Counted from the stretch's first letter, positions 1 to 11,900 are shown. The stretch is DNA of 64,000 nt from Tiliqua scincoides (GCF_035046505.1 NC_089827.1:64478856-64542855), one strand, 5' to 3'. Notes: a model not told the origin generated them from the letters alone. A program made the numbers and translations.

Positions 1-82
1 CCAAAGCAACATTTCATACTTTGGTAAAATTTAGTGATTTCAGCTCTACTCTAATTTATGCTTCATTCCACTGCTTTTTCAG

Positions 83-368
83 TGAGAAGCCATGGTATTC
101 ACCATGCCCTTCTTGTCCTGCAGCCCTTCGAAGAGCAATGTTGGGAGGTGAAGGAAAATTGTGCAGTTGCAGCAACCATCAGATTCCGTATGTTACAGAC
201 CTGGAGTATGATCGTATTATTAACAACCCGGTGTCTTCCCCAGAGCAAATCTCTGTGATCTGTATTACTTCTTCACTGAGATCAACAGATTATGACCCTG
301 GACCAGATGAGCACTTGGAGTCTCTCTATGAGAGGAAGAACAAAAATAGGACCATGCCTTGTATTCAG
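83..368 (+). CDS. C3orf20-like gene, antepenultimate exon
   Basis: The exon follows a pyrimidine-rich tract ending in CAG at 80-82 and stops at CAG before a GT donor (ATTCAG/GTGGGT). It begins with the third base of a split Ser codon and ends on a codon boundary. It encodes about 95 residues, including five cysteines in the CPSC and CSCS clusters, YVTDLEYDRIINNPVSS and a basic segment YERKNKNRTMPCIQ. The frame stays open a little to the left and right of the exon, but the splice signals and the family match mark these limits. Confidence 0.75.
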
Positions 369-3300
369 GTGGGTCTCACTGGTACTAGTGTCTCTGTCCA
401 CCAATAGCTGATGCAGAAAGCAAGGATCTTCTACTACTCTTAGTGGACTCCTTCGTTAAGTTATTTGGTTGCGTATTTTATCTTTTAACAAGTACAAACA
501 AACTGCATCGCTGACATCTGAGATTTTTTCTTTGACTTCTGCCCAATATGTTTAGGATTCAAATATAACTGATTAACAGCACAATCCTATGCATGTCTAC
601 AAAGAAGTAAGTCCCACTGAATTCAGTGGGGCTTACTCCCAGGTAGGAGTGTGAAGGATTGCAGCTGTAGATGAAAGTGTTTGTCCTGAGCATAAATGTT
701 GATGTTTTCCTGCATGCACTACATCTAAATTAGCCACTTTAAGAAATAACAATAAAGTCAGGCTGCACCAGATTGGAAAGTCCCTCTGGTGCACTGGAAC
801 TTGAAAGGTCCCTCACTAAGTTGAATTTACTTGGGACAGCTGCCAGGCAGCAAAGGACAGAATAATGCAATTCCTTTAATGCTGACTCCTTCAATAGGAA
901 CATTGTGCTCCAACAACTGATAGAGTAAGATCTGTTTTTGTCTTGTTGGCTTATTCCTGTGCTGCTTTGTTTCTGTAGAGTCACCTGGACTCTTTTCGCT
1001 TGCTCAGATATGACATCAACTCTGCAGACGAGTTCACAGATCACTGTGGATCTTTATTGATGAAAAGGCATAATGTTACTCCTGGCATGTTTTTGGTAGG
1101 TCACAACCTATCCAGCCCCAGTTTCCAACTTGTACATACTCAATGAAGTTCAATTCACAGACAGTTGGGGCTGGGAACCAGTATGTTGGCAACCTTCAGT
1201 CTCGAAAGACTATGGTATCGTGCTCTGAAAGGTAGTTCTGGAACAGCGTCTAGTGTGGCTGAAAAGGCCAATTCGGGAGTGACAATCCCTTCCACACTGG
1301 GAGCAAGTGCAGTCTGTCCCTGGTCTGTCTCCCTGGCTATGGGCCTTCCTTCTTTTCCTCTTAGCCTCAGACTGTTGGCCAAGTGTCTCTTCAAACTGGG
1401 AAAGGCCATGCTGCACAGCCTGCCTCCAAGCGGGCCACTCAGAGGCCAGGGTTTCCCACTTGTTGAGGTCCACTCCTAAGGCCTTCAGATCCCTCTTGCA
1501 GATGTCCTTGTATCACAGCTGTGGTCTACCTGTAGGGCGCTTTCCTTGCATGAGTTTTCCATAGAGGAGATCTTTTGGGATCCGGCCATCATCCATTCTC
1601 ACGACATGACCGAGCCAACGCAGGCATCTCTGTTTCAGCAGTGCATACATGCTAGGGATTCCAGCACGTTCCAGGACTGTGTTGTTTGGAACTTTGTCCT
1701 GCCAGGTGATGCCAGGTGTTCCTCTGCTGGGAATCAGAGGTATGCTTTAGCATATGTACATAAATATGTACACATTTATAAAGAGACTCATGCGCAAGCA
1801 GGGTGGGTTACCAATTTCTTTTTTAGCAGCAAACCCTTGTGCCTTATAAATGCCACTTGGGGGGGGGGTGTCCCCTGGCTTTCAGGCCTGGTTTTGGAGA
1901 ATGTGATGGACTACCTACCACTGAAAAGGGGAGACTGAAAAGTCCTCATGCAACATGTAGATTGGGATCCTATTTCCCTTTTACCAGTTCTCCATACCAA
2001 ACCACCTGCTTTTTAATCAACCACAGATTGTAAAAAGGCTTGGCTTTAGCACTGCTGAAAGCAAGACTGAAAAAAAGAAAGAAATCAAGGGTATGTGGTA
2101 TTGGATTATGGTCTCTACTGGCATCATATTTGCAAGAGTTACCAAAATACACTCTGCTGGAGGAAGAGCAAAAAGCACAAAGCAAAACAAAAAGGACCAA
2201 GATCCTGTGTACAGTGTCTGCCCCTTTTGTTGTCTCATGAACACTGGCATCGCTAGGGGGGTGTGAGCCACACCGGGTGACGCACAAGAGGGGGGTGACT
2301 TGCACTGGGAGGGTGATGCGCTAAAATCGTGGTGGTTAGGAGTAATACTATCATGTTATATACCGTTGGATGCAGAATTTTGAGCCGAATGCAATGCAAA
2401 AAACGGAAATGAAATATCACCTTTCTATCAAAAGTTATTGGCAAAAAACCAGAAAACAAAAAATGCATGGAGCCTAATGGAAAGTGAAACCAAGCCATAT
2501 CGTGTGTTTACTTGTGAGTAGGTGAACATGCCTTCATCCATCTGAAAGGGCAGGCTGAGAGGAATCCAACAACACTAGAATGGTCCTGATCCAATGAATG
2601 TAGCCCCCAAAAAGCACCCGAGAAGGAGGTCCCTCCCTCCAAGCTGGCAAATGTATTGAGCCCTATGGAAAGCGAAACTAAGCCACATGGTCGCGTTTAC
2701 TCTTGAGTAAGCAAATGTGCCTTGGCTCCTGGGCAGGTCAGGCAAAGGGAAATGTGAGGCCACCAGAATGGTCCTGATTTGATGCAACTGGAGCTCAACA
2801 AATGCTCCAGAAGCAGCTCCCCCCCCCTAAAAAGAATGAAACAGAGGCTTGACAGGGTAAGGTGAATTTTTTTTCTGTTTTAGGCTGCAATCCTATCTAC
2901 ACTTTCCTGGGAGTAAGCCCCACTGACTATAATGCCACTTACTTCTGAGTTGACAGGCATAGGATTGGGCTCTCAGACTTGTAAAGCCAGATGGGTTGTG
3001 ATAGTGATATGCTTGAAATACAAGAACTTAAATTGAACTGGGTACTGGGTAGGGGTGAAAAACTTACTGATGCTTTTGGGGAGGGAGTGTTATTGAAGGC
3101 AGGCTACAGAGAAAATTCACTTGGTGGAACAGGGCTGGCTTTCACTTATTTATTTATTTTACTTTAATTTAGTTATAATTATTTATTTTAATTTGCTTTA
3201 TGATGGGTCCTGGACAGATTGTCATTCTAAAAAGTGGGTTCCAGTGCTAAAAGTTTGAGAACTGCTCCAATAGGGTGTTAGTAAGTTGACACCCGGGGGG

Positions 3301-6300
3301 GGGGGAGGTGACACCACTAGTGACCAAAATAACTAAAATCACAGTTTGCAAAAATAATGCCATCATGTTATATATCAATCAATGTATAATTTCATGCAGA
3401 ATGCGATGAAACAAACTGCATTGACATATCTTTATTAAGAACATAAGAACATAAGAACAGCCCCACTGGATCAGGCCATAGGCCCATCTAGTCCAGCTTC
3501 CTGTATCTCACAGCGGCCCACCAAATGCCCCAGGGAGCACACCAGATAACAAGAGACCTCGTCCTGGTGCTCTCCCCTACATCTGGCATTCTGACTTAAC
3601 CCATTCCTAAAATCAGGAGGTTGCGCATACACATCATGGCTTGTACCCCATAATGGATTTTTCCTCCAGAAACTCGTCCAATCCCCTTTTAAAGGCGTCT
3701 AGGCTAGACGCCAGCACCACATCCTGTGGCAAGGAGTTCCACAGACCTATTCTATCAAAAGGTACAGCCAAAAAACCAGTGGGGGCAGGGTGATGGTAGG
3801 TCACCACGCCCACCACCTGGAGTATTGCCCCGCCCACTGAAGGGGGGTGACACGCTGGCCTCCCGTACCAGGTGACGCGAACCCTAGTGACGCCACTGCG
3901 CATGAATGCCTATTCCAGATTCTGTCCCAAATGGATAAGTAGCACAAGGACAGTTTGGGTAACTTTCTCATCTCTGTTAAGATTTGCACCCCATTATTCA
4001 ATAAACTCATCACGATCATTTAAACTTAAGCACTATAGTTCCATTGTATGTGGTTTCAATCCACAAAATGCCAAAAGAAGGCAGAGAACTCTGACTCCTC
4101 CCTCAACCTAGTGGGAGAACAGGAAGACTCTTCACAATAAGTCCAAGGATCCTCTTTTGTTCCAAAATCAAAACATTCTCCTTTAGCTATTGCCCCAATT
4201 CAATTTCTTCTGTCACGAGGACATTGCAAATTCTAGCCATGCCCAGCAGAGGGCGCCTATTCACTTATATCCAGACATCTCATAATTAAGTTATAAAACA
4301 AATTTCCCTTCCGTTTTGATCTCTTGCAGCCACTTCTCACCTTTGGTATTCCTCTCTCTCAGGTAATGAAGAGTTCCTCTTAGTTCCAACACACTCAGGA
4401 AACATATTCATTCTTACACAGCAGAGCAAATCATTCCCATAAGAGAGAAGGGTAATTCATTTCCATATCTAGCACATCCAATTGTGCAAACCTCTAAACA
4501 GATGTTTAGACAAAGGCCACAAAGTGAAGAAATTAGAGAAGGTTAGCTTAAAATAATGCTTCTACAAGTGAAGACCACATTTAAAATATTACACAAGCTG
4601 CAGTGCCAATACTAAATTTATATATACAGTCCAATCCTATGCACGTTCACAGAGTCATGCTGAATTCAGTAGGGCTTATTCCAAAGAAGTGTGCATTCAT
4701 TTCATGTAGTAAACATGGCTTGCACATCCTTTTCACAAACTTGTGAATATTAAGGGTTGTGGATGTTGTGTTTTACACTCTTCTTAAAGTGTGAGGAACG
4801 ATATTCACCTTGTAAAATATAACCTTTTTAAAAGTTTGGTTTGTCTGAGCCAGTTACCTTCATTGACAAAAAGCCAATTTGTATGTAGTTACCTTTTACT
4901 CCTGCCAGTTCCTCCTAATGACAAATTGTTAAAGGGGAAGCCAATTAGCGTTAGTCCAAGTTAGTCCCTGTTAGTCCAAGTTGTATGTGCTTATTTAAAA
5001 ACTGTCCATTCATACTCTGAGGAGCAATCAACACCCTCAGACTTCTGTAGATTAGAACATCATGGATTTCCTTGGAGCTGGGCTCTGGCAGTGGCCTTGC
5101 TGAGGAAAAACATTAAGAGCTTGGTTTTAATTTACATCCAGTTTTGCATTTTGTTTAAGCACTTAGGGGGCAATGGTCAAGAGGATCCATTCTCCCCCCC
5201 CCCCGATACTCTACACAATTAATTGAATAGCAGTTAAATGTGTTGAAATCAGTAATGAACATTTTTGCTTTCATTTCTTTGTGTCTAAGAATCACATTTT
5301 CATTCTACATCTGAATCTTGTTGAACTTTTTCTATACTGCTGTCACATAAGTTTTAAAAGTGCTTTACAATTTAAAAAACAAAGCAAAACAGTGTCAGAA
5401 AAAATTAAAATAAGGAACAAAAAGGAAAGAACAGCAGTAAAGTAGAAGGAAACCAGTTTAGAGAAGCATGTTCAGTTACGTTGGAGGCTCCAACAGTTAT
5501 GTTGGAGCTTAGGACACTTTAATATATTCACCCTTTCAAGCACTGAAAACTATTTACCGGAATAATTGCTTCTTCCAAAAGTGAAAAAAGTTCCAGCTGA
5601 AAGCAGCTATCAGTAACAAGCTTGATAAGACTGTAAATTATCAGAACTGAATTATTTTATCTAGTATTGCAGAAAATTTCTGTAAAAATTAAATGGTGTT
5701 TGTTCTATTTTCTTCATGTACCCAGTATTGGTCATACAGAAGGATAGGATTAACAATCACTTAACAGGAAGAACAAAAAGCAAGAGGCATTTCTTGTTAA
5801 AAAGTAGTATAGAAGAATGTATAGTGGCCAATGCTGGTCTAGAAGTACTAAAACAAAAAGTGAACCCAGAGGGCTCCCTGTGGAATATTGTGCTCTCTAA
5901 GCAAGTGGTTCTCAAACTGAGCTATATGTTCGGGAGCTGCATGTCGTTCCCAAACTACATCTCCATGCAAATACAAAATCAGCAACATGAAATACTCCTC
6001 TAGTAGTGATAACTGGCTAGTATATTTATATAACCCTCTTGTAATCTGTATCTGAAAATAGTGGGTAGCTAGCCAATTGAGCTCTGCTATGAAATGATCA
6101 ATTTTAGTTTTTTACTGGCAGCTCCCGGGGGAGTCATAGAAAACAGCCAGGAGAGCTATGGAATCCTTGTGAAAAACCTACAGCCCTATACAATGTATAG
6201 AATTGTAGCCCTAATGGGGAGTCACAGCTAATGGCTCAGTAGGTCAAGGGAGCTGCCAGTCAAAAACATGTGGGAACCACTGAAATAGATCATTTCAATG

Positions 6301-7476
6301 TAGGTGATGAATGCGAAAAATTTAAGACAATATTGCAGCTTTATAGTTGACAGTGCATAGCCTGCCATGCACTATTTAGCCCAGAGGGTGAGAACAGCAG
6401 GAAGGAACAAGTAGTGGCCAGACAGGAGGCACTCATTCCACTAGGTAGGGACACATCTGGGAAAACATAATGGGTAAGAGAAAGATGTGGTTGATGAAGA
6501 ACCACTGCCTTATCTTAGGTGTATCAAGGCCTTGAATCTATAACCAACTTTCACCCCCTAAACTGATACATAGCAGTACAGAATTCAGCAGAACTAATGG
6601 TTTGGCATTCAGAAGTGCCATTTATAACCATACAACATCTATATATTCCATGTAGGCTGATTAGACTAGAATAGTGATTTCCACCCACTTGGCTGCAGCA
6701 CATTGGTGTGCTGCGGGAGTTTAGAGGGTAATTTGTTAGTAGGGCCATTGGGGGATGTGAGCCCCCTGCCAGCTGTGTGGTATGCCTTCCCAATTGTCCA
6801 AAAATGGAGGGTGTGTCCTTACAAATTTAGCACCTTGTCAATATGCCATGAGATTAAAAAGGTTGAAAATTGCTGGACTAGAATATCAGAAGACAAATCT
6901 TCTAGGAATACCTTGTGTCATAATTATAAGCATAAGTGGTTGAAGCACTCATCCGGCAACTAAGGAGCTCAGGACCTTCTTGCAAATAATGAACATGAGT
7001 TTAATTTAATGTAAAGTACCATTTTTGTACTGGATGCTCAGAACTGATGTGAACAAGCTAGAATGGGCATGTCTTGGTGCATGATGGCCCTCAAACAAAA
7101 CTAAAGCTACCATCATATTCATACTTACCCAGGAGTAAGCCTCATTTACTATAAAGAGTCTTACTTCTAAGTAGACATGCAAAAGTCTAATTCTTATTCT
7201 ATGAACAAAGCTGCTCGGTGGTATTTCAGCTCTCAACCCACTCCCCCCCCCATAAAGAGCCCACCTAATTCTCAGTAACAGTTGGTGTTTTTCTTCTATT
7301 TACAGCCTGTTTTTTTCCGTTTTTGACAGATGTACATTCAAGGAAAGTTGCTCTTTGCAAACTACATTTTCAATGGATACAGCAAATCAGCAAAAGACCT
7401 TCAGAAACAAATTACCCTAACCAGGTGTGACTACAACAAAGGCTACTATTTGCCCACCGATTATAGATTTAGGTAG
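83..7476 (+). CDS. C-terminal end of a C3orf20/ERICH6 (FAM194-like) family gene, three exons
   Basis: Three plus-strand exons (83-368, 979-1095, 7330-7476) join in compatible phase and encode the last 182 residues of a protein whose start lies left of the window. The pieces read in order: a Cys-rich stretch (SPCPSCPAALRRAM, then CSCSNHQIPYVTDLEYD), an exon with LDSFRLLRYDI and KRHNVTPGMFL, and a last exon with MYIQGKLLFANYIFNGY and KDLQKQI before the stop. This block is what I remember of the C-terminal domain shared by C3orf20 and the ERICH6/FAM194 proteins, whose function is unknown. Which paralogue it is cannot be decided here. Splice signals are GT-AG throughout. The gene runs toward VEZT, tail to tail. 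Real coding status is fairly sure; the family name is from memory. Confidence 0.75.
369..978 (+). other. Intron of the C3orf20-like gene
   Basis: This 610-bp GT-AG intron has no coding-like content. It holds one palindromic repeat (579-666, listed separately) and otherwise unremarkable AT-rich sequence. Confidence 0.65.
579..666. repeat. Palindromic CAATCCTA repeat (family P1)
   Basis: A copy of the short, nearly self-complementary repeat that recurs through the window. It opens with CACAATCCTATGCATG, carries the mirror core AAGTAAGTCCCA / TGGGGCTTACTCCC and closes with GGATTGCAGC. Its ends are inverted complements, as in a MITE. The family name is not assigned. Confidence 0.65.
979..1095 (+). 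CDS. C3orf20-like gene, penultimate exon
   Basis: A 39-codon exon, phase 0 at both ends, sits between a TTTCTGTAG acceptor and a GTAGGT donor. It encodes a Ser-His-Leu start, LDSFRLLRYDINSADEF and KRHNVTPGMFL. It is shorter than most open frames nearby, and family resemblance is what shows it to be real. It joins the upstream exon after CIQ and the last exon before MYIQGK without a frame change. Confidence 0.75.
1184..1720 (-). mobile_element. 5'-truncated LINE, 3' end of ORF2
   Basis: Read on the minus strand this encodes the C-terminal part of a non-LTR retrotransposon ORF2: ERAGIPSMYALLKQRCLRWL, GHVVRMDDGRIPKDLLYG, GKRPTGRPQL, then a Cys/His finger containing [17 protein letters not shown] and a terminal RRC. 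One in-frame stop follows GRPQL, so the copy is dead. The same 3' end, truncated further, appears at 44029-44168. Several LINE clades carry this finger; I do not assign one. Confidence 0.75.
2465..2825. repeat. Imperfect direct duplication, about 170-190 bp units
   Basis: Two adjacent units share the order: a stem such as CTAATGGAAAGTGAAACC / CTATGGAAAGCGAAACT, a stretch like TGTTTACTTGTGAGTAGG / CGTTTACTCTTGAGTAAG, then AGAATGGTCCTGAT in both. They lie inside the composite hAT-like block. Confidence 0.6.
2883..2972. repeat. Palindromic CAATCCTA repeat (family P1)
   Basis: The copy opens with GGCTGCAATCCTATC, has the GGGAGTAAGCCCCACTGA core and closes with GCATAGGATTGGGC, the inverted complement of its start. 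It lies inside the composite hAT-like block. Confidence 0.7.
3437..3757 (-). mobile_element. 3' end of an L2/CR1-like LINE
   Basis: The minus strand reads [26 protein letters not shown] and a stop, followed by a 3' UTR ending in repeats of TTCTTATG (seen on the plus strand as AAGAACATAAGAACATAAG). This matches the end of the longer copy at 17828-18427. The host hAT sequence is interrupted at TATCTTTATT and resumes at CTATCAAAAGG, so this is a later insertion. Confidence 0.7.
6672..6875. mobile_element. hAT-like non-autonomous element (type B)
   Basis: Ends TAGTGATTTCCACCC and GGTTGAAAATTGCTG are inverted complements and lie between perfect 8-bp direct repeats GACTAGAA. The interior (TTAGTAGGGCCATTGG, then a TG-rich part) is shared with copies at 48487-48693 and 55211-55435. 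There is no coding capacity. Confidence 0.8.
7330..7476 (+). CDS. C3orf20-like gene, terminal coding exon
   Basis: The exon starts after TTTTTGACAG and encodes MYIQGKLLFANYIFNGY, KSAKDLQKQI and a Tyr-rich tail that ends YLPTDYRFR before a TAG stop at 7474-7476. It continues in phase 0 from the 979-1095 exon. An apparent GTGTGA donor inside the exon (at CCAG/GTGTGA) is ignored, because the open frame beyond it keeps the family pattern up to the stop. Confidence 0.75.
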   Translation: MYIQGKLLFANYIFNGYSKSAKDLQKQITLTRCDYNKGYYLPTDYRFR

Positions 7477-8823
7477 TATGGTCTCTATAGTTATATCTGT
7501 AGTATAGAGTTTCTGAATCTAAAACTTTATAGTGTTGCAGCACATCAGAATAGAATGTTTGACTGACAATATTTTGGTTGTGGCAGACTGCAATTATGGC
7601 GCATTCACTGAATGGTGGTGAATTGAATTTATTTATGGAGTACCATCTGCATTCATAGAACTTGCCCTATCCTAACAGGTTAAAAGAGGCCCAAGAGTGG
7701 CAGGAAAGGCAGCGGAAGAACAAATCAGTTTGTGTACATGTACTTAGGCTGACACTATCATATGGGCAATCAGTGATTGGGCCAAAAGCGTCAGGGAAAA
7801 GATGAGTTTTAAGAAGGCTTTTGAAGGCAATATGAGGATAAAAGTGGGGAAGGCAATAGTGAAATGACATTTGTGTAGAGAGGATGGGTGCCATAATGCT
7901 GGAAATAGAGGTCTCTGGTGGTTACTGGGGTTCTCAGCACAGTGGCTGCTACTAGAGCAAAAACGTCAGACTCTAAATAGTTATCCTCCAACTGGGCAAA
8001 GTGGACTATTCAGAGGTACCTAACCACTACCAAAGTTCTGTCCCTTCTTACTTACAAACAAGGCAGCAAAAATCAGTAGGAGATGTGCCTGCTGTCTATG
8101 CCCACTCAAGGGCCAACCCCCGAGGCAGTGGGGATCTACTGCTGCCACTGCTATACTACTTGCTGGTGGAATATTAATATTAGGTGAAGTATCCTCTTGG
8201 AGAGCAGGACATGGCTGGACAATGTGATAAAAATAGCAAAAAAATCCCTCCCAAATGAATTCAAGAACAATGGAGAAGAAAGTCAGTGTCATGGCAGACT
8301 CACCAAAACAGCTTTTAAAAAAGTCATCTACTGTTTTCTTATTTAAACTCAAACTAGGATTTCTGCTACATAGAGTATGAACATAATTTCAGCAGTAATG
8401 ATACTGCTTCAGAAATGGAAGCTTTGTTTTACATCACTGTGCTCCGTGGGTCCAGAGATGCTGCTTTATAAGGCAGGTAAATATAAAAGCCTGTAAGCGT
8501 TATCTGCCTGAATGTACCAAACCAGCATGTTACAGGATCCTGCATTGGTAGAAAAAACATAGTCTAGGTAATCTTCAAAGCCCTTTTGATCAAATAGTTC
8601 TACTGAAATGTGCATAAATGGTGTGTGTCTGACTGTAGGAAAATATACCATTTTTAGGTGTAAAAGAAATTTAACTGACAGTTACTAAGAGTACCAAATC
8701 AGAGAACTGCAATTATTGCAGGTTAAAAATTGTATGAAATACGGTGTGATTTTATGCACCAATCAATAAGAAGCCTGTTCCAAATAATTAGTGTGATAAA
8801 ATAACACAACAGAAGGAGGAGGA
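7477..8823 (+). other. Probable 3' UTR of the C3orf20-like gene
   Basis: No exon or clear recent repeat is visible. The stretch 7660-7950 resembles a very old interspersed repeat but I cannot name it. The first AATAAA downstream of the stop is at 8824, so a 1.35-kb 3' UTR is the simplest reading. Confidence 0.4.
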
Positions 8824-8829
8824 AATAAA
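8824..8829 (+). promoter_or_regulatory. Candidate poly(A) signal, C3orf20-like gene
   Basis: AATAAA in GGAGGAAATAAAGC. It is the first canonical hexamer on the plus strand after the stop codon at 7476. Use in transcripts is inferred. Confidence 0.4.
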
Positions 8830-8939
8830 GCTTTTAATGGCAGAAAGAAGAAACTGAGAAAGTCATTATAAAAGTACAGTTTATAGAAGTCAAGCATCTG
8901 AAGAAACAGAATTAACAGAGCAGTTCAGAAACAGGAAAT

Positions 8940-8945
8940 TTTATT
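8940..8945 (-). promoter_or_regulatory. Candidate poly(A) signal, VEZT
   Basis: AATAAA on the minus strand (TTTATT on plus). Reading by eye, it is the first canonical hexamer downstream of the VEZT stop, about 6 kb away. Nearer ATTAAA variants exist (for example near 14053), so shorter 3' UTRs are equally possible. Confidence 0.35.
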
Positions 8946-11900
8946 ACAGTTACACATTCAAAAGTTACAATCTCAAATCTTCATATGTATACATATACAT
9001 TCTCATTAGTACAGGAAACAAGTACAGTATGATTCCATAACACACGAAAGAAGGACAGTCCAGACCCTTCCCCAAAGAATATTTCTATTTGCCTGCGTAG
9101 TGTATCACACAAGCAGGACATAAAATGAGGTTGTCCTTAGAACCTTTGCTTGCTTCCCAGCAGCAAATCAAACTAACAGATGTATTTAAAAGAACTCAAA
9201 AAAGCCACAGATGAATATAAACCTTTAGTTCTATGAAACACAAATAAAGTAGACAAGCTCAACACAAAATAGATTTCCTTGCTTCACATGGTTTGTCCTG
9301 GGTACAACAAATCTCCTTTCTAGTTGCTGGCTAAAAATAAAAATTTCAAACAACTTTATCCTTGTCACCATCATGTTGTTGTAATTAAATGCTAAATTTT
9401 AGTCCTGAGTACCAGCAGCGAGGTAGAGAAGGGATACTGGCAGGAGGTCTGGCTCAGTTGGTAGAGCTGCCGCCTTGTATGCCTGAAGATCTGAGGCTGC
9501 CAGTTCGAAACAACCGGAAGTACCCGAGAACTGACGACACGCTGATATACTGATGAGCTGGTCCTCGGTGGCAGAGAGGCGTTGCCGTCAAGTGGAGCGT
9601 GGGAGGCGAAGGGCCAGAGAGAGGCCAGACTGGGAAGGAATCCAGTTGGAACGAGGAGTTCTATGAAAGACTAGAAATATTCCATTGTAAAAATCCCTAC
9701 GGGGGTTTAGAACAGCCTGCCTATGTAAACCGCCTTGGATTAAAGTCTGAGGAGAAATCTGACAACCAAAGAAAGGCGGTATATAAATACCTGTATAAAT
9801 AAATAAATACTGTCCAAGGGTCACACACAGGTGAGAGATTTCTCAGTCAGGTGTACAGGCTTACCCTTAAAGTCAGCTTGCTAAGAGAGACATCTTTTTT
9901 TGTTGAATCATATAGACCACCACAGTAGTGAGGCTACAGTACAGACAACTTTCAGAATCTTATTGATATGCACTCATTCTCTGCAGAAGTGCTTTGTCTG
10001 TACACTGCCTGCGATACTGAATTTGAAAGAACAGGTGCCAACCCAGTCCTCCATTTCTATCTTTGAAGGTGCACAAAGGATTCTTGGGATGCCTCCACTT
10101 GTCAGGCCAGTGCAGGGGCAAGCACTTCCTTTGTATGCCTCTAGGTATTACCAAAATTCTCCTTCGGCTTCCTCAGAAGCTGGCTACTTCCCTTTTTTCA
10201 TGTGACAAGAAACTCTCTTTTCTGTTGGACTGCTGCAGGGGTGATAAGAACTTATCTGAATCATTAAAGGTGTCCCATTGAGCTATTGCTTGAGGAAAAA
10301 TAATATGTACTCCATCTTACTGTAGTCAGCAGGTATACGGACAGGAGTAACCAACATTCATTAGTAAAGTGCCTGTAACAGTGAGCCAGCACTGTATGCT
10401 GCGGAAACTAGCTACTGCCAAGATAATTTTAACAAGAAATCTATCTTCAGAGGAAAGTCAAGTTACAAAACAAGTGTCTTTATAAATAGACAAAAACTGC
10501 AGTGCTGATAAAGCAAATATCCCCCATCCCTCATTTTACTGCAAACTGGGAAAGTAATTTCATGATCGAGAAAGGCAGGTCTTAAACGTGAGCACTGAGT
10601 TTGAGGCACTAGAGAAGGAGAAAGAACAAATGAAAGGGTGAACCAGAATATGTCAAGTGGTAAATGGAGAAACCTAAGTATGCAGGTCTGCTGTGTTTAT
10701 CTGTGGGTTAGGAAAATGTGAATTTAACTCATTGCAGGGTTGGGGATGCTGATAAGGCACTTCTGGCTTTTGCAAAAACCAAAAATGCCTTTCCGGCACT
10801 CCACAGGACTTTCTGAGGTCTGCAGAGGCTATGCATGGTCTTGGCGGGCCTCAGAACACCTCCAGACATGACCAGCAAAGTTGTGTTCAGAGATCATACT
10901 GGATCAGATTCACTTATCAACAGGTTTCAGTATCCATGGGGCATCTGGGAATGGATTCCCCATGGATACCAAGCTCCAACTAACTGAATACAAGCTGTAT
11001 TCCAGAAAACAACCACAGAAAAACTTTGGAATCAGTGCCTCAAGGTGATTATCACCTTGACACAAGCCACGCAGCTCTGCATCCACCTGTAATTTGGATA
11101 TACTGCTTACTTTACAGGGCTCTTATAAAGGTTACTGAGATAAAGTGAAGCATTTTGAGCATTCAGAATAGAGCTCAAAATACTATTTCCATTAACAGAG
11201 GTACATTTGTGGATGGACAAGCCAATGCAGTCAGTCAGTGAAGCAAAAGACTGTCAAAGGCCCAAAGGAAACTCAAAACTCCCATTGAACTCTTACAGGA
11301 CAGGGAAGAAACCTTGCCGGTACATAGGAAAAAAACAGCAAGTGCTTTGTGAACTGACTGTGACAAATATAACTAAGATATTTTTTAAAATGTAAATGTA
11401 AATTTTGAAAGAATTTGTGGAATTCCTGAACCACAAACGTCAGGCTCCTGGAACAAAATGGTACTGTTTGGGTGTTTGGGTTAGATTTTTGTTTGGAATC
11501 TAGATAAGTAGATCAGATCTGTCATTCTCGTACATACAAACTTATCCATGAATTCAACTTCTATGTCTCAAGTGAAGAACCTAGTGAAGGTAATGAATAT
11601 GAAGTGGAAACAGCATACTAAAGTCATTGTTACATCTAGTTAAATGAAAATTACACTATTTTACAATAATTATAAAACAGATGGTAGCCTACAGGTTGTA
11701 CTTAAGTGCTGTTTGCAGAAGCAGCTCCACTGGCACAAAAGGGAAGGGATGATTTCACCCAATCTGCCTTTCCCTCTGCAGTTCTCTGGCTCCTTCCATG
11801 GCCATCCAATGGCACTAGATACTGCCTGCTGATTACTGCATTACTTCTTGAGATTCTTACAAAAGAATGCTCTTAAATAAGAATCACTCTGGATCACTTA

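Larger units (their letters stand above)
2242..3898 (-). mobile_element. Composite hAT-like DNA transposon (type F) with nested insertions
   Basis: The left end CACTGGCATCGCTAGG mirrors the right end CCTAGTGACGCCACTG, as expected of hAT terminal inverted repeats. Flanks CTCATGAA and CGCATGAA are a 7-of-8 target-site duplication. Sequence from 3290 to 3898 is nearly a full type F element in reverse orientation. Sequence from 2242 to about 2460 repeats part of it, so the block holds more than one copy. Between them lie an imperfect duplicated unit (about 2465-2645 and 2656-2825), a P1 palindrome and a LINE fragment. No transposase was seen. Confidence 0.65.
1096..7329 (+). other. Last intron of the C3orf20-like gene
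   Basis: A 6.2-kb GT-AG intron made largely of mobile-element debris: a LINE 3' end (1184-1720, minus strand), a composite hAT-like element (2242-3898) with its own insertions, a partial P1 palindrome near 4626-4690, a hAT-like element at 6672-6875 and a P1 remnant near 7118-7200. Nothing coding-like was seen between 3900 and 6670. Confidence 0.65.

Noticed and set aside
1165-1479. Plus-strand open frames at the left LINE
   Set aside because: The opposite strand encodes recognisable LINE ORF2; the plus frames are shadows.
9440-9520. tRNA gene suggested by box A and box B
   Set aside because: It is the head of a SINE: no acceptor stem or proper anticodon arm, followed by a non-tRNA body, and repeated at 53 kb.
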